Below, piece after piece: positions 32,501 through 44,102 of a stretch of DNA of 64,000 bases (position 1 is its first letter; each line of letters begins with the position of its first letter). A program made the translations under genes and the position numbers. The DNA lies in contig MBPM02000010.1 of the NCBI GenBank assembly GCA_001695595.3, positions 1,178,001 through 1,242,000 on the forward strand, written 5' to 3'. The stretch is from Plasmopara viticola. Lineage: Eukaryota > Oomycota > Peronosporomycetes > Peronosporales > Peronosporaceae. The notes below the pieces were generated by a model, which was not told the origin of the DNA, did not search any database, and saw only the letters and a program-made list of their open reading frames with translations.

Positions 32501-33480
32501 ATTCTTGTTCCAGATGACGCATGACGAATGCGAAAATTCCACACTCATACCACGCTCGTCAGCTTGCCAACTGACAGCAACCTTCTGTCGAGTCCGGGTA
32601 TGTGCAGAACTTCAACCATACGAATGCCCTTTCCGTCCAAACCAGTCAATTTGACCATGCCGGCTCCTTCGACGAACAACTTCTTCCCGTCTGAAACCGT
32701 AACTTCGATGCCAGCTTCTAAGCCTCCGTAATCAAACAAGTTTTCCTGTGAGGGGTCATGTGGGAAGTTGCTCCACTGTCAATCAGCCATCCTAAAGACT
32801 TTTCTTCACCAAGAGCATAGAGGGGGTCGTCGCTGTTAAACCTTTTACCGACCGGGCAATCCCGCTTTATGTGTTTAAACTGGCCACAGTAGGAGCACTT
32901 GCCCTATCCACCGTTATTGCGTGGAGGACCACCCTTTCGTCCATTGTCCCGTCCACCTTGAATCTTCTAGCATTTCCATTTACGCGAGACGCTTTCTTCG
33001 TAGCCTCTTTACTCTGCAACTTCTCTGTTTCTTCGAGCAGCTTTACATTGACTTCAATCAACGTAATGCCTCTCGTATTCTCCACAATCTACTCCGAAGG
33101 TAGAGTGCTGAGAAGTGCCATCAGCTGGTGTAAATCATCAATTGGCTCACTCGTAGTCTGAAGTCCCACGACTAGCTCGTCAAAAGAGTCCAGATGCTCT
33201 GCCATGCTTGTTCCACTTTCCATCTTGAACTCGTGTAGTCGACGAGTCATCACCACACTATTGTGAAAAGTCGAGCGATTGTAGAAATTTCAAAGGGCTC
33301 CCCACGCCTCCATAGTGCGCGTAGCCGACCAAATTTGATCTGGTGCTAAATCTCAACGCCTTGAGCGATGATGCCGAGCGCCTTGGCATCATTAACCAGC
33401 CACGCCTCCGTGACGTCACTCTCTTCCTTGACGGTCATGATGTGTCCCAGGAGACCCTTCGGCGCCAGGGTCATCTTCAT
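29522..33480 (-). pseudogene. Degenerate gag-pol of the copia element
   Basis: Visible landmarks on the minus strand: a CX2CX4HX4C zinc knuckle at 32856-32897; the protease active site WLIDSGATSHM (DSGA at 32769-32780); an integrase pre-domain with CAGC near 32300; the integrase tail (LGYADNVKGYRVFD) near 31600; the RT YVDDM box near 30480-30497; and RNase H SAEAEYMAL near 29860-29880 with a downstream K..LADMLTKAL segment. In-frame stops and frame changes occur in gag, between integrase and RT, inside RT and before RNase H, so no full polyprotein can be made. Confidence 0.85.
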
Positions 33481-33579
33481 GTTGAATATCCAGTGGTATT
33501 AGTTACCACTTCCTAGGAGGACTTCGGTGCACTTGTTAGTCATAGCGGGCGAGGGCGATGCTTGTTGCGGCTGTTAACT

Positions 33580-33724
33580 TGTTGAGTAAAAAGTAAGTAC
33601 CGAAGTGGATATATTAAACTAGACCAATGAACGGCTGTCATATGTAATCACTAACTGTGACGTACTCGTAAATACTGTGACGCCATCCGCCTGTTCAACA
33701 TACATCAGCGGTGTAATTTTGACA
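33580..33724 (-). repeat. 5' LTR (145 bp)
   Basis: Starts TGTTGAGTAAAA in window orientation and ends TTTTGACA; followed directly by GTACC. Divergence from the other LTR shows the insertion is not recent. Confidence 0.85.
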
Positions 33725-33729
33725 GTACC

Positions 33730-36700
33730 TCTGTCATGAGAACATAATATTTTTTAAATGATTTTCAAACATTGCGATCTGACCGCGAAAAATAGCTCCT
33801 GCAATCAGAACTATTTTTAATAAACATGAATGTCATCCTTTCTATTGCCTGGTGCCATCGGGCTTTTCGGGACAAACATTTTGTGATTGGCTCTTGAAGG
33901 ACGCAGTCTGTCTTCTTTTGCCCTACTCCTTACGAACCTATAGACTTTTGAGATGCAACCCTCGTTGCGGCCTTGTTTCTCGTTTGGCTTGGTAATGGGG
34001 AACATTGTCGGTTTATTTTTGGACTCGCCGGAAGGTTGACATGAGAGGTATTCATTCGCTTTGCAGATCTGCAACCATTTACGGTCGTTAAATTGCTTTG
34101 CCTTAGATTTCAAAATATTCAAGGGTCTACTTAGAACCAAGTTTCTGCCCGAAATTTTTTTTCGAGAATTTAGATCCTAAAATTAGAGGGAAGAAGTAGT
34201 AAGTAGAAGAATAGGACAAACATCCTTCTGGTTGCACACTCTTGTCCGCATTATTTCCAATGAAAATAGTGGCGTACCTTCATCTGTTTATCCTTTCGCT
34301 ATGTTCCCTTATCAGCTCAATATCATTTGCAACAATATAAGATCTTCGCGCCTTCAAAGCCGCAGTTTTCACAAAAAATAGTTTCTTTTTCTTAAGCAAG
34401 TGGAAGGTAAACTGTCCACTGGCAAGTCGCTCCATTCTTAGCGAGATCTTTGTTTCTACCCTTTAATAGTAGATAGGCGACTTCAGTGCCCATCAAGTGT
34501 CTCACGTCAGCTAGTACTAGTTCTTGTATTGACGAGGGCTGGATGCCCAAAAGCATATTTCTCCGACTAGCTCAACAAAACGGTACGGGACATGACTAAG
34601 GAGCCCAAACGCTCGGACAGCACCCTCCGACAGGCGTCCTAAAATGCGAAGAGTCCCGGATTTCGTTTTCTTTTCCATACACCACCTCCCCATTACTGCT
34701 GAATTGATTTTCATTGTTTCACTTGGCCGAGTCTCCTCGACTCACGCAGCAAGCCACAAACGCTTGCCGATGCAAACTGACCTTTGCCTTTTACCAATTT
34801 TTACTAGCATATCTATGAGCAACATCGGGCCCCAACAATACGCATTAATGTATATCCCAATATTTTGTGACTGCCGTCCTGAAGGCAACAGGAACCTACA
34901 TCCAAACCTCAATACACGCTATTCCCATAAGTTTTTTCTATCCAATTTGTATGACCGATTTCTTAATTTCAAGGCCTCAGAGCTGACATTGAAAAGGAGT
35001 TCACACTTCTGCCACTCCACCGACCAATGCCAACAACTACGCATTCGACGACACGTCAAATGCTTTATAGTAAAATAGTCGATGAAGTTGAGTGCAATCA
35101 TGTACCCTAAGTTTGATAGCGAGTGAGTATGAGCACGGCATAAAAAAATAAAAAGGAAATGCTGCCACTTCTTTAAGACTCAACTTTAGCCAATGCTTGG
35201 TCTTACAAGTTCAGTCGAATTTTTGAATAAAGTTTTGGTCTGCTGGAAAAACTTGACAAAATTAGTTGAGAAAGTAGTTAATTAATGACTGTGGACTGGT
35301 GTTGTGTCCGCTACAGAGAGCGCCCTCCGAACATAAAGTTAGTCGTAAGTATATTGTTTAAGTTCCGCATTACAAACTATATACGTAGCGTCATCATAAT
35401 GTATGCGTAGTCCACATAAGGCGCATTTAAGTCAAAGCTTTCCTCAAATGTAAATCCCTGCAAGCACTTGTTATATACCATCTTAGCAAGGCTGGCCAAA
35501 TACGCCATGCCGCATTCTAAAGACGTCTTGACCAAATGAACGGTTTGTCGACATGGATCGTTCACAAGGATCGATTTCTCGGATACACATTGGATCTAAA
35601 ACACGCTCTTACTTGAAACGCCGAATTCTATAACTGATATCCAGCACTCGATGGTTTAATCTCTCATGTGCCAGCCGGATCGTGTGCTGACGCGGGCGCA
35701 TGCTGACATATGGAATGCAATCAACTCGATGGCGACAACAGCTTTCTTGCAACTTGTTCACCTCGGTTTTTGCAAGCGATGAACGTCAAACTCGTCATCC
35801 ATCAGCTCTCACTTTCTTTGCAAGCGAGGATTGGACTCACACTGTAAATCAGACCATATGACTAAATGTGAAAAATTACCTAACAAAGTGTACTAAACCA
35901 ATTATGTACCAAGCCGTTTGTATCCTTGTTTTTCTTTAATTGAGCCAAAAATCATATTCATGTCCAATTATTATTCCTGCAAATAAGAGCAATCTAAGGA
36001 TTGTGAAAGTGTTGTATGTCATAAATTCAAGGTAATCGGAATGATAACAAGGGGGTGCTCATTGACCGTTGTCACGAGTTGCTTTGTATCTTAGCAAGCC
36101 GTGCATTGCATTCACTATCAAGTGATTAAAAAACAAATCTTTTCAGAAGAGCAAGTCCGAAGAAAATTACATACCTTACGCTTGCAACTTCGACTACAAC
36201 GATTTAATTATCAAGTTACCCCTTTTACCTTCTAAGCAGGATGTGCTTAATATCCTGTGAGTCACGTGTGGTCTCCTCGGTTTTCTATTTTTCGAGGTGG
36301 GCACCTACTCTGTAGCTTGATTAATACCTTCAATTCCGTGACTTCACTTGTTGAGAAAGAGGAAGCGGCGAGATCGAATCTAATAGCGACTATATCTGTG
36401 TGGTTCAGCGAGAAATCTCGCAGCAGAAAGAAACATTTTCATTCGTGTGTCGATGAGGTCACGGAGTGAGGTGGATTTCCACATACACCTCACTCCGTGA
36501 CCTCATCGACACTACTTACGAAAGATGAGCATATGATTTTTCTAAGCGAAGGGCTTGGTCCGACTTTAGCCGTACTATTTGTTAAAAAAATTAGTCACAT
36601 TGACAATTATTGTGTACGTACGGAGTTGGCTAATATGAAACGAATAGGTGGGGGGACAGATGGTGTGACGTCAGATCGTATTGCCATAGAGTATGCTCCC

Positions 36701-37204
36701 TCTTTACTAGATTACATCAACAGAGACAAGTGAATCAAGACGGTCGATTGGTCCTCGGTTGCTGCTGAAAATTTACAGGGCGACAGGACAAGGATATGTG
36801 TTTATGCTTTGATAGCAGTAATTTGAAAGCGCACATGTATTGCTGCCTCTCTTCTGAACATGGTGATTTGGTCAGATTTTAATATGTAAAAGCGCCGTTA
36901 AAGCATTTGACCATAATAACCACAAGGTTTTGCCATATCATAGAGTTGTATTGTGATAATGCACGATCTCTAAACTTTTGGTGCATACCCCTTAACGTTA
37001 ACGTCAAGAGTGTTCATATGCGAGATTATCGAAAAAAAGGTGCGATTGGCATGGTGTTTGCCTTTTAAAGCAAAGAACCGCGATGCAAATCGTCTTTACG
37101 GAATTCGGTTTAGAGATAGTTTCGTTGATGAAACAGTTCTATGCCACCAATTAGTACTGGAAAAGCGCACAGTCCATCTCCGACTTGACGCTCTTTTGCA
37201 CAGT
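33730..37204. other. Spacer between copia element and second AA17 gene
   Basis: 3.5 kb. Small open frames such as 34517-34714 (-), which does begin with ATG and encodes 65 residues, have no recognisable features. A perfect hairpin lies at 36447-36512. Confidence 0.45.
36447..36512. repeat. Perfect 27-bp hairpin
   Basis: Left arm 36447-36473 and right arm 36486-36512 are exact reverse complements around a 12-nt loop (GATTTCCACATA). Moderately GC-rich stem (GAGGTCACGGAGTGAGG core). Confidence 0.93.
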
Positions 37205-37220
37205 TCACTTTGCATTTCTC
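37205..37220 (+). promoter_or_regulatory. Oomycete core promoter (initiator plus flanking region)
   Basis: TCACTTTGCATTTCTC fits the composite oomycete core promoter (YCAYTYY initiator, then an adjacent CAWTTTNC-like flank) with one mismatch. It implies a start of transcription ~32 nt before the ATG at 37239 and rules out the in-frame upstream start at 37185. Confidence 0.6.
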
Positions 37221-37238
37221 CGGCCACTCCTCGCTGCA

Positions 37239-38264
37239 ATGCTTTCCCATTATGTCACTGCGCTTGCTACGACGGCTTTGGTGTTGATCGACCCCACGGA
37301 AGCCCATTCCTACATGAAAGTGCCCGAGATGACATGGTCGACCGGTTTTTATTCAAATATGTACGCCGGTTTAATCGACGCCGAAAAGTATCTGCCCGTT
37401 CCGGAAGGCTTGTCCTACAGTACAGATCAGCTATTGAACGTAAAAGCTTTCTATCAATCGTTTAACGCTAGCAAATACAAAACGATCAAAGAATTTGCCG
37501 ACGAGACCATGGAACTGCAGACACTGAAACCCTTTGGCAAGGCGACCAAAACTTGTGGCTTTGCGCTAGAAACCGGTACGCCTCGTGAATTGCCTGAGAA
37601 AGTGGAATGGGTTGAATTCATTCACAATGGACCTTGCGAGGTCTGGTGTGACGATAAAATCGCCTTCACGGACACTGACTGTGCACTCCACTACCCCGGA
37701 GACCCTGCATCACTGCCCTACGATGCCAGTGTCTGTGCTGGGGCCAAGATCTTGCAATCGTATTGGATTGCGCTCCACGGTGTCCCGTGGCAAGTCTACA
37801 TTGGTTGCGTGCCTCTCAAAGGCGGCGGTGGTGGCGCCGCTTCCGCAAAATCGCCATCTTCTCCGTCCACAACTCCGTCGACAACAACTTCGTCGCCTTC
37901 TTCGTCATCTTCATCAAGTGATGCGGCACAGACTCCGTCCACTCCATCAACCCCCCCGGCCACTCCGTCGACTCCACCGTCCACTCCAGCAACCCCACCG
38001 TCCACTCCATCAACCCCTCCGACGACCCCATCAACCCCGTCGACAACTCCGACGACTTCTTCGTCATCTTCATCAAAAGCTTCCTCAGAGACTCCAAGTG
38101 CTGGGGGTACACCTCCGGCAAGTGACACGCAGGCTTCAGAGGCTGCTAAACCTCCGGCTGCCGATACACCGACGGAAACGCCGACGGAAACGCCGACCAC
38201 CGAGGCTGCTCCCGAGTCGGATGCGGCCAGTGATGGTGCAAAGTGCGTTCGCCGTCGCAAATGA
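37239..38264 (+). CDS. Secreted AA17-family lytic polysaccharide monooxygenase with long linker
   Basis: 341 residues. Signal peptide 1-22 (ending DPTEA) leaves His23 at the mature N-terminus. Catalytic domain ~23-194 is clearly paralogous to the protein at 12965-13762: shared MTWSTGFY near the start, HNGPCEVWCDD with His129, YWIALH with His180, and WQVY with Tyr187; the Cys pattern is kept. Residues ~195-200 are poly-Gly; 201-332 are a Ser/Thr/Pro linker (STPSTPP-type repeats, likely O-glycosylated), ending DGAKCVRRRK. The expected role is oxidative cleavage of plant pectin in the apoplast with copper and a reductant. No separate binding module is seen; the linker may space the enzyme from the wall surface. 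The start is set by the signal peptide and the core promoter at 37205. Confidence 0.9.
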   Translation: MLSHYVTALATTALVLIDPTEAHSYMKVPEMTWSTGFYSNMYAGLIDAEKYLPVPEGLSYSTDQLLNVKAFYQSFNASKYKTIKEFADETMELQTLKPFGKATKTCGFALETGTPRELPEKVEWVEFIHNGPCEVWCDDKIAFTDTDCALHYPGDPASLPYDASVCAGAKILQSYWIALHGVPWQVYIGCVPLKGGGGGAASAKSPSSPSTTPSTTTSSPSSSSSSSDAAQTPSTPSTPPATPSTPPSTPATPPSTPSTPPTTPSTPSTTPTTSSSSSSKASSETPSAGGTPPASDTQASEAAKPPAADTPTETPTETPTTEAAPESDAASDGAKCVRRRK

Positions 38265-40543
38265 GCATCAATTTGAGCAGTTCGTGTAAATTGTGGTCAT
38301 CATGTGACGTTTGTGTTATGAATACAAGGATCTCAAAAATCCAAACCAATGCTTAAGCATCGCTGCGTGCTGGCCACTCTGCACCCTGTTCATTGGATGC
38401 AGCCACAGCAGATTTTTTACCGTAGAGAATTGATGTTAGCGTGTATCAACTACACATTGTAAGCTTATGGCCACTATTCAAGTCGTAAGAAATTGCCGTG
38501 CATAAAAAACTTTTCACCGAACCCCACTTGTTGTACTTGTTTTCGTAGTTAAAGTTCTTATCGATTATACTCATGACGGCCGGATTTTTACGACATGACT
38601 CTTATTTGAATATGGCACGATAGCATCTTTTTTTTTTTCACTACATAACAACAGTGCGACGCAAAACGTCATTATTTGTGCAGCCCATTTACGACATCGA
38701 GAGTATTTTGCACCGGGTCTTTGCATCCTGTTGCCAACGGTGCTGGACATAGCTATAACCGCAGATGAAGTAATTTTGAGAGTATTTGCAGCGAGCGGCA
38801 GTCGATTATTCGATGTCGAGGGGGTTGTCGCTTCACTTCCCCGTTAACATTTATCACGATTGATTCTAAGTAATCTTATGACTGATCGGTATAGGCGCCG
38901 CGTCCGAAGCAGGATTGCAAGTCGGCATGTCGTTCATGTCTTGCTGGATTGCACGTGAGGTGTGTAATTTGCCATAGAAATCTGTACTCCAAATGTTTGC
39001 ATCCTTGCATAGCCCACCATACTCAAGCATGACCACGATTTTGTTGACAAGATCACCCCAGGAACAACAACGTGAGATCCGGTGAGGTGCGTCAATATGT
39101 TCAATTGATAAGCTGTCTTTGCACTAGGAAAATTGGCTTTATGTAAAGACACATTGCAACTGAGCTTTGTTTCTTGGTATCGGCAACACGTCCTCTGTGT
39201 CAAATGTCCTAAATATGCTTCTCAATGTGTTTTGAGTCGATGAACGGGACTTCACTTCACTAGTGTTGTTCACATGTATTCTTGTATTATATTGTATTAC
39301 GATTTTTGATGATTTGCCATTATAGGTTGTGCACACCACAGATGGGAAAGTTTCCAGCTCTCATTTCACATTTGCTATGCGCTGATGGCCGTGGGTGTTG
39401 GACGCTTGATATCTCTGCAACAAGTCAGTTAGGGCTTTGACTTTAGACACTATAGCCAAATTTTGTATCATCTACATCCTCATCATCGTATAAGATGATG
39501 AAAAAATAATCTTATAGTTAAAAATAGGCTCTACTTTAGACCTAAATAAGCCCCATGAAATAAATTGGATGAATGGAGTCAAACCAGAACGAGAGGAAGG
39601 AATGGTTAGCGCAGCGTGCAAAAGTACACAGCGTCAAGCAGGTATTTAGGCTGCTGCCACCTCGCATATTTAGAGCTGTGTCGCGCACTGGCCCAATAGC
39701 TTTTAATAATGGCAACTACTGAAAGCTTCGCTTTTCGGTAACACTACACGGGACAAGCCCAAGCTGTTTTCGATCTTGGTATTAAATGTTCCGATACAAA
39801 TTTTGTGCAAAAAGTAGCGATTTATGGCGTCAAGTCGAAGCCGAGGTCCCACAAACAATTTTTTCCCTGAGACCGTATGTACTTTAAATTGCTCGACGCT
39901 GTTTGGCGTCACGGAGACATAGACGCACTGCTTCATGCTCAATCATCTGTATGTGCACGCTATCCATATATCCCATAGATAAAGGCTATGATACGCCAAT
40001 TAGAGCTTTATCTCCAAGCAATAATTTGAATACTTGCAAACAAAATGTACAGCGAAACGTTCATTTCACTAGACTAGGGACCGCGTGATACTACTTGATT
40101 TCAAGCAATTTAGTCTTTGAGCTCATGGGGAAGTAGCACGATATTCAGTGAAGATCCAGTTTGAATTTTTGATGATCATCCGAAGGTTAAGCACCGAAAT
40201 TACTGAGACCCTGTAAGGAATTACCGTCGATGTTGTACGAGGTACCAAGCAATCTGGTTTTTGCTTTTAGAGTATGTTCCTTCACAAATAGTATCCATAT
40301 ATTACTAACAATAATAGATCGTGTCATTTTATATGCAAATTCTGGGTTTTAAGAGGGACTCATAGTTGTTATTGGTACAAGCTACTGTGAGAAGCGTTCA
40401 TCCATGTGACATTCAGTCACAAAGCCTTCGCCAGCAATTCTCACGTTAAAAACAAATCTTTTTTATTTGTAAATCGAGCATTTTTTCCTTAAAAAATGAC
40501 CTTTGTTGTGTCTACGCAACATATTTCAGTAGCTATTCAAGCT
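38265..40543. other. Spacer between the two LPMO-type genes
   Basis: 2.3 kb, AT-rich, with a GTATTATATTGTATTACG stretch at about 39285 similar to one at 4950-4970. No gene recognised; the minus-strand open frame 39703-39942 lacks features. Confidence 0.45.
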
Positions 40544-41515
40544 TTACTGACGCCGCTGCCGGAATCTGCATTTGTTTGGTGCGATTGTCGTTGCCTCAGG
40601 TGAAGCTGTTGCTGGCGTACCAGTTGTTGCTGGCGTACCGGTTGTTGCTGGCGTACCAGTTGTTGCTGGCATACCGGTTGTCGCTGGCGCACCGGTTGTT
40701 GCTGGCGTACCGGTTGTTGCTGGCGTACCGGTTGTTGCTGGCGTACCAGTTGTTGCTGATGCACCGGTTGTTGCTGGCGTACCGGTTGCTTCTGGCGTAC
40801 CAGTTGCTTCTGGCGTACCGGTTATTGCTGGCGTACCAGTTATTGCTGGCGTACCAGTTGCTTCTGATGCAACAGTTGTATCTGGCGCACCAGTTGTTTC
40901 TAATGGAGCCTCTCTTGACTCCCCGGTACCAGTTACTGTAATGTCGGCGCACGTCGGGTACGTCTGATTAGCCAAGTCGGAGTGCCAGTAAAATTGCAAG
41001 GCACAGTCGCCCGGGGATTCACACCCCGTTAAGCTCGTGGGGACTGTGGCCGTTGTGCTCGTCTTCCCATCCGAGGTCTCAGCAAATGGGTCGATGGTCA
41101 GGAGTTCCGCCGCGGATTGGTACGTAATCGTACCCGTGCTGTCTGTCGAGGGTTTGACAATGCTTAGTACCATGGTACCAGGATGCGGGGCCTGAATCAC
41201 CCACTCGACTTCGAACGAAGAGCCGGCTGTAAGCTCAGTGACAGTGTTGCCACTCTCGTAGACGGTTCCCCTGCACCCGTTCATCATGTTGAACGTGGCT
41301 GCAGCCGGTCGATCAGATTGTGCTCTGCTGCTGAGCAGCTCAACAGGTGCATACTGGAGCTCTTGGTCTCCAGCCCCACTAAGTGCCCCGCAATCAGCTC
41401 GATATTGTTCCGAGATGGGTCGCGCAGTGGGCTTCGTCATCTGTCCATGGGCGAGGACTTGCGAAGGAAGAGCTAGGAACCGCGCCAAAAGCAATGCCAA
41501 AATCGTGGACTTCAT
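40544..41515 (-). CDS. Secreted chitin-binding-type-4 / LPMO-like protein with mucin-like tail
   Basis: 323 residues from the ATG at 41515 (an in-frame ATG 18 nt upstream is less likely). Signal peptide 1-22 (LPSQVLA) exposes His23-Gly, as in LPMOs. The domain (23-198) has CGALSGAGD, NGCRGTVYE, VIQAPHPGTMVLSIVKP with His111, and CALQFYWHSD..TYPTCADITVTG, a layout like the fungal and oomycete secreted proteins annotated as chitin-binding type-4 or LPMO-like. His23 and His111 are the likely copper ligands, with Phe175/Tyr176 near the axial site. Residues ~208-305 are 6-residue TGTPAT repeats, probably O-glycosylated, ending PNKCRFRQRRQ. Enzymatic activity and substrate are not established; it could be a copper-binding non-catalytic relative. 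Confidence 0.78.
   Translation of the reverse strand: MKSTILALLLARFLALPSQVLAHGQMTKPTARPISEQYRADCGALSGAGDQELQYAPVELLSSRAQSDRPAAATFNMMNGCRGTVYESGNTVTELTAGSSFEVEWVIQAPHPGTMVLSIVKPSTDSTGTITYQSAAELLTIDPFAETSDGKTSTTATVPTSLTGCESPGDCALQFYWHSDLANQTYPTCADITVTGTGESREAPLETTGAPDTTVASEATGTPAITGTPAITGTPEATGTPEATGTPATTGASATTGTPATTGTPATTGTPATTGAPATTGMPATTGTPATTGTPATTGTPATASPEATTIAPNKCRFRQRRQ
40601..40900 (-). repeat. 18-bp tandem repeat coding TGTPAT units
   Basis: About 16 units in + orientation of the type GCTGGCGTACCGGTTGTT, with variants coding Glu, Ile, Ser or Met in place of Thr/Thr/Thr. Encodes the Thr/Pro tail of the LPMO-like protein. Confidence 0.9.
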
Positions 41516-44102
41516 TTCAAAGGTTTTGTACAAAAGGATGCCTTGGAGGCAAGTCGAAAAGAAAAGTGGGTGGTCATAAGCACCACGATCAGAAACGGTT
41601 TAAATCAACAAGCTGCACGCGTTTTTTTTTTGGCGAGAGTCTGCTTCATGCCAGACCTGCGATCCTTCCATGGCCACTTGTCGAGCGTATGCCAGGCTGA
41701 CTGTAACGAGGCTGGATGCTCAGGAGCTCAAGCCCATAAAACCGTTATCCAAAATCATCTGTGCCCTCTTGAGAACCACCTGGCAGTGTTTGGCGCAATC
41801 CACAAGTTCAGTGCATCGATTCAGATGAGAAAAAATCTGAAAAGAAGTTATCGATTCGAGCCAAAGAGTCGGACTTGCGTTACGAGCATCGCCAGGGATA
41901 CTTGATTCTACCATACAGCATGAACAATAAGAGCTACACCACCTCCACTTTATTTGTGGTCACATACCGCGTAATTTGCAAATTGGATGTGCTCAAATTC
42001 ACTGGGTGAGATTATTGTTCTTTAGATAGTTGATTAGATTGTTAATGACGCCAGCAGCTGACTCTTCTCACCAGCTTAAGAAGGTCCTGGTTCCCGGTGG
42101 GTGCCGCATTAATGCAGTACAGATTCTCAGCTTTCATACAATGTTATTGAAGGGTGAGGCCCTGACATCTTGTCAGCCACCTTAGGTCAGAAATGTTCTA
42201 AAGATTTGTGGTCGGTCAGTAAACGATCTTCGACACGAAGTCCACTTTTGATGATCGATGCTTCGTGCCGCTCAACCAAGTGACATCATTGACCAAACTG
42301 CGCCATCAGGCCCTCAAGTAGTCATAGAAACATGCATACATGCCACTTCGCAGCCTAGCGTCGTCTTTACTCCATCGGTTATGCCAACAGTTGCACCTAC
42401 TGCACCAATGCCAATAAATGTTACTTCACCTGTTACTCGTGCAGTTACGGAAACTGATGCTACTGTCGTGACAAGGGCAACGAGATCTCTATTGATGACG
42501 CGGGGACGAATGTGGGTCGCTTGACGTTGCCGGCGGATCTGACGATCTGGTCGGTAGTGAAGCCAGCGCGAGTGAAGTGAACTGTGGTTGATTTAATGTT
42601 GCTACTATTGAAAGCGAAGATGGTGGTTTGTATAATGTAGTCGGTAGTGACGACGACGGCTGGCTGACAATACGATACTTGCCAATTAGCTACGTAGCTA
42701 GCTTTTGCAAACTCGCACGCGGATTGTCGGTAACGAACGACGTTGCATGTATCGTCATGTGTGATCAGCTAATGAGCAAGATATTCGTATTACTGATCGA
42801 ACGAGATCTGCCTTCTCTAGCCTCAAAAAGCCAAAAAACGCAAAGACCGTTATTATAAAGTGAGACTGGTTCACCTTATTTTGAGCGTAAATTTACTTTC
42901 TGTTCCATCCAGTCGTGTGATGCACAGATACGTTTGCAACTTTTACGACGAAAAAAACATTTGGATTCCACGTTCGCCGTCCACGAGGCAGCAAATTGGG
43001 AAATCATTCGTTCGCAGCTCATGACGATACGTGCGTGAGCTGTTTAGAAGTTAGCGCATTTCGTATTTAATGTATCAACGCTTTTTTCGGAGCGTTACAA
43101 AACAACAGATTCCATAACGGCTTCTACTTATATGTACCACACCCGAGACGACCGTAGTTAAACGGGTGACTGACTATCTGTTAAGAGAGATCGATCATAG
43201 TTCAGTATTCGCAGATGAAGCAAGGGAATGCTTTAAAGTAAGTGATGATCATCTTTGATCTCTGTCGTATGGTCTTTTAGCTCAGCGCGAAACAAAAATT
43301 TTGTTGTTCAAAAGCGCTGGTCGTGCCGAGGATCATAAAGATCAGCGATCATCAAGGCACCTCGAGACTTGTTAAGTACATCGCTTGCCTGGTAAAGATT
43401 TCAGAGTCCCAGCATTGCCCCAGCCGTGTAAATTAAGAAAAAATACTGATCAAGGAGAACGTATGTCCACAAAGCATACCAGTCAATATCGTTCCAACAT
43501 TCATTCGACGCCATCCGATTCTGACAAAAAACTTGCCAGATTGACGCTGAGACAAATCGACCGGAAAGCGAATAAAGGAGCTTGTATAAGTCCGGAGACC
43601 CTTGTCCATACCGACAATACGATCGCATGAGGTGAGAGGTCTAACAAGATTTGTGTAGTAAAAGAGAGAAGCAAAATCTAAGCACGTAGCACATGTGACG
43701 CGAATTCCCACGATCAGATCGTCTCGTCACAAATCTCATTTTCTGGTGGCTGTTTAAATAGTCCCTAGACATTAGGATGCATTAAAAAACCTAAGTTTGC
43801 ATCAATTTGATCACTCGAAGTTGCCGAGAACAATGTATAGCCGCTGGGCCATGGCTCAATTACAAGGCCATGTCAAAACGGTGGACCACCTCTCAGTCAT
43901 TATTTGTCGATTGATAAAAAATTCAAATTAAGCCAATCATGTCGAGCTGGCTATTTTGCGCAGATTTTATCGAAGAAAGTGGGCAAAAAGAGTAAATTAT
44001 CTCTATTTAAGGTGTTAAGGCTACAAAATTGAGGATTACATCGGTATATTATAATATCACTTTTTAATAATTGTACAGTAAAATGCATACGCATCTAATT
44101 TT
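41516..44102. other. Spacer with an unidentified repeat-like coding relic
   Basis: 2.6 kb. Positions 42258-42524 (+) start with ATG and encode an 88-residue Thr/Pro/Val-rich open frame; another open frame follows at 42628-42858. Between them, shifted frames stay coding-like, suggesting a broken gene. I do not recognise it. Nothing else is seen. Confidence 0.4.

Larger units (their letters stand above)
29375..33724 (-). mobile_element. Ty1/copia retrotransposon, inactive
   Basis: About 4.35 kb, transcribed on the minus strand, bounded by short LTRs that begin TGTT and end AACA/GACA in window orientation and flanked by GTACC duplications. Internal order on the minus strand is gag with zinc knuckle, protease, integrase, reverse transcriptase, RNase H, the Ty1/copia order. 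A purine-rich GGTGAGTGAGAG adjoins the 3' LTR (minus-strand sense, ~29509-29522) as polypurine tract. A tRNA primer site next to the 5' LTR is not obvious. Reading frames are broken by several stops and frameshifts. Confidence 0.88.

Noticed and set aside
37796..38260. 154-codon minus-strand Val/Gly/Asp-rich frame in the second AA17 gene
   Set aside because: Antisense of the Ser/Thr/Pro linker.
40572..40967. 131-codon plus-strand frame rich in Val/Ala/Gly/Pro
   Set aside because: Antisense of the TGTPAT repeats of the LPMO-like gene.
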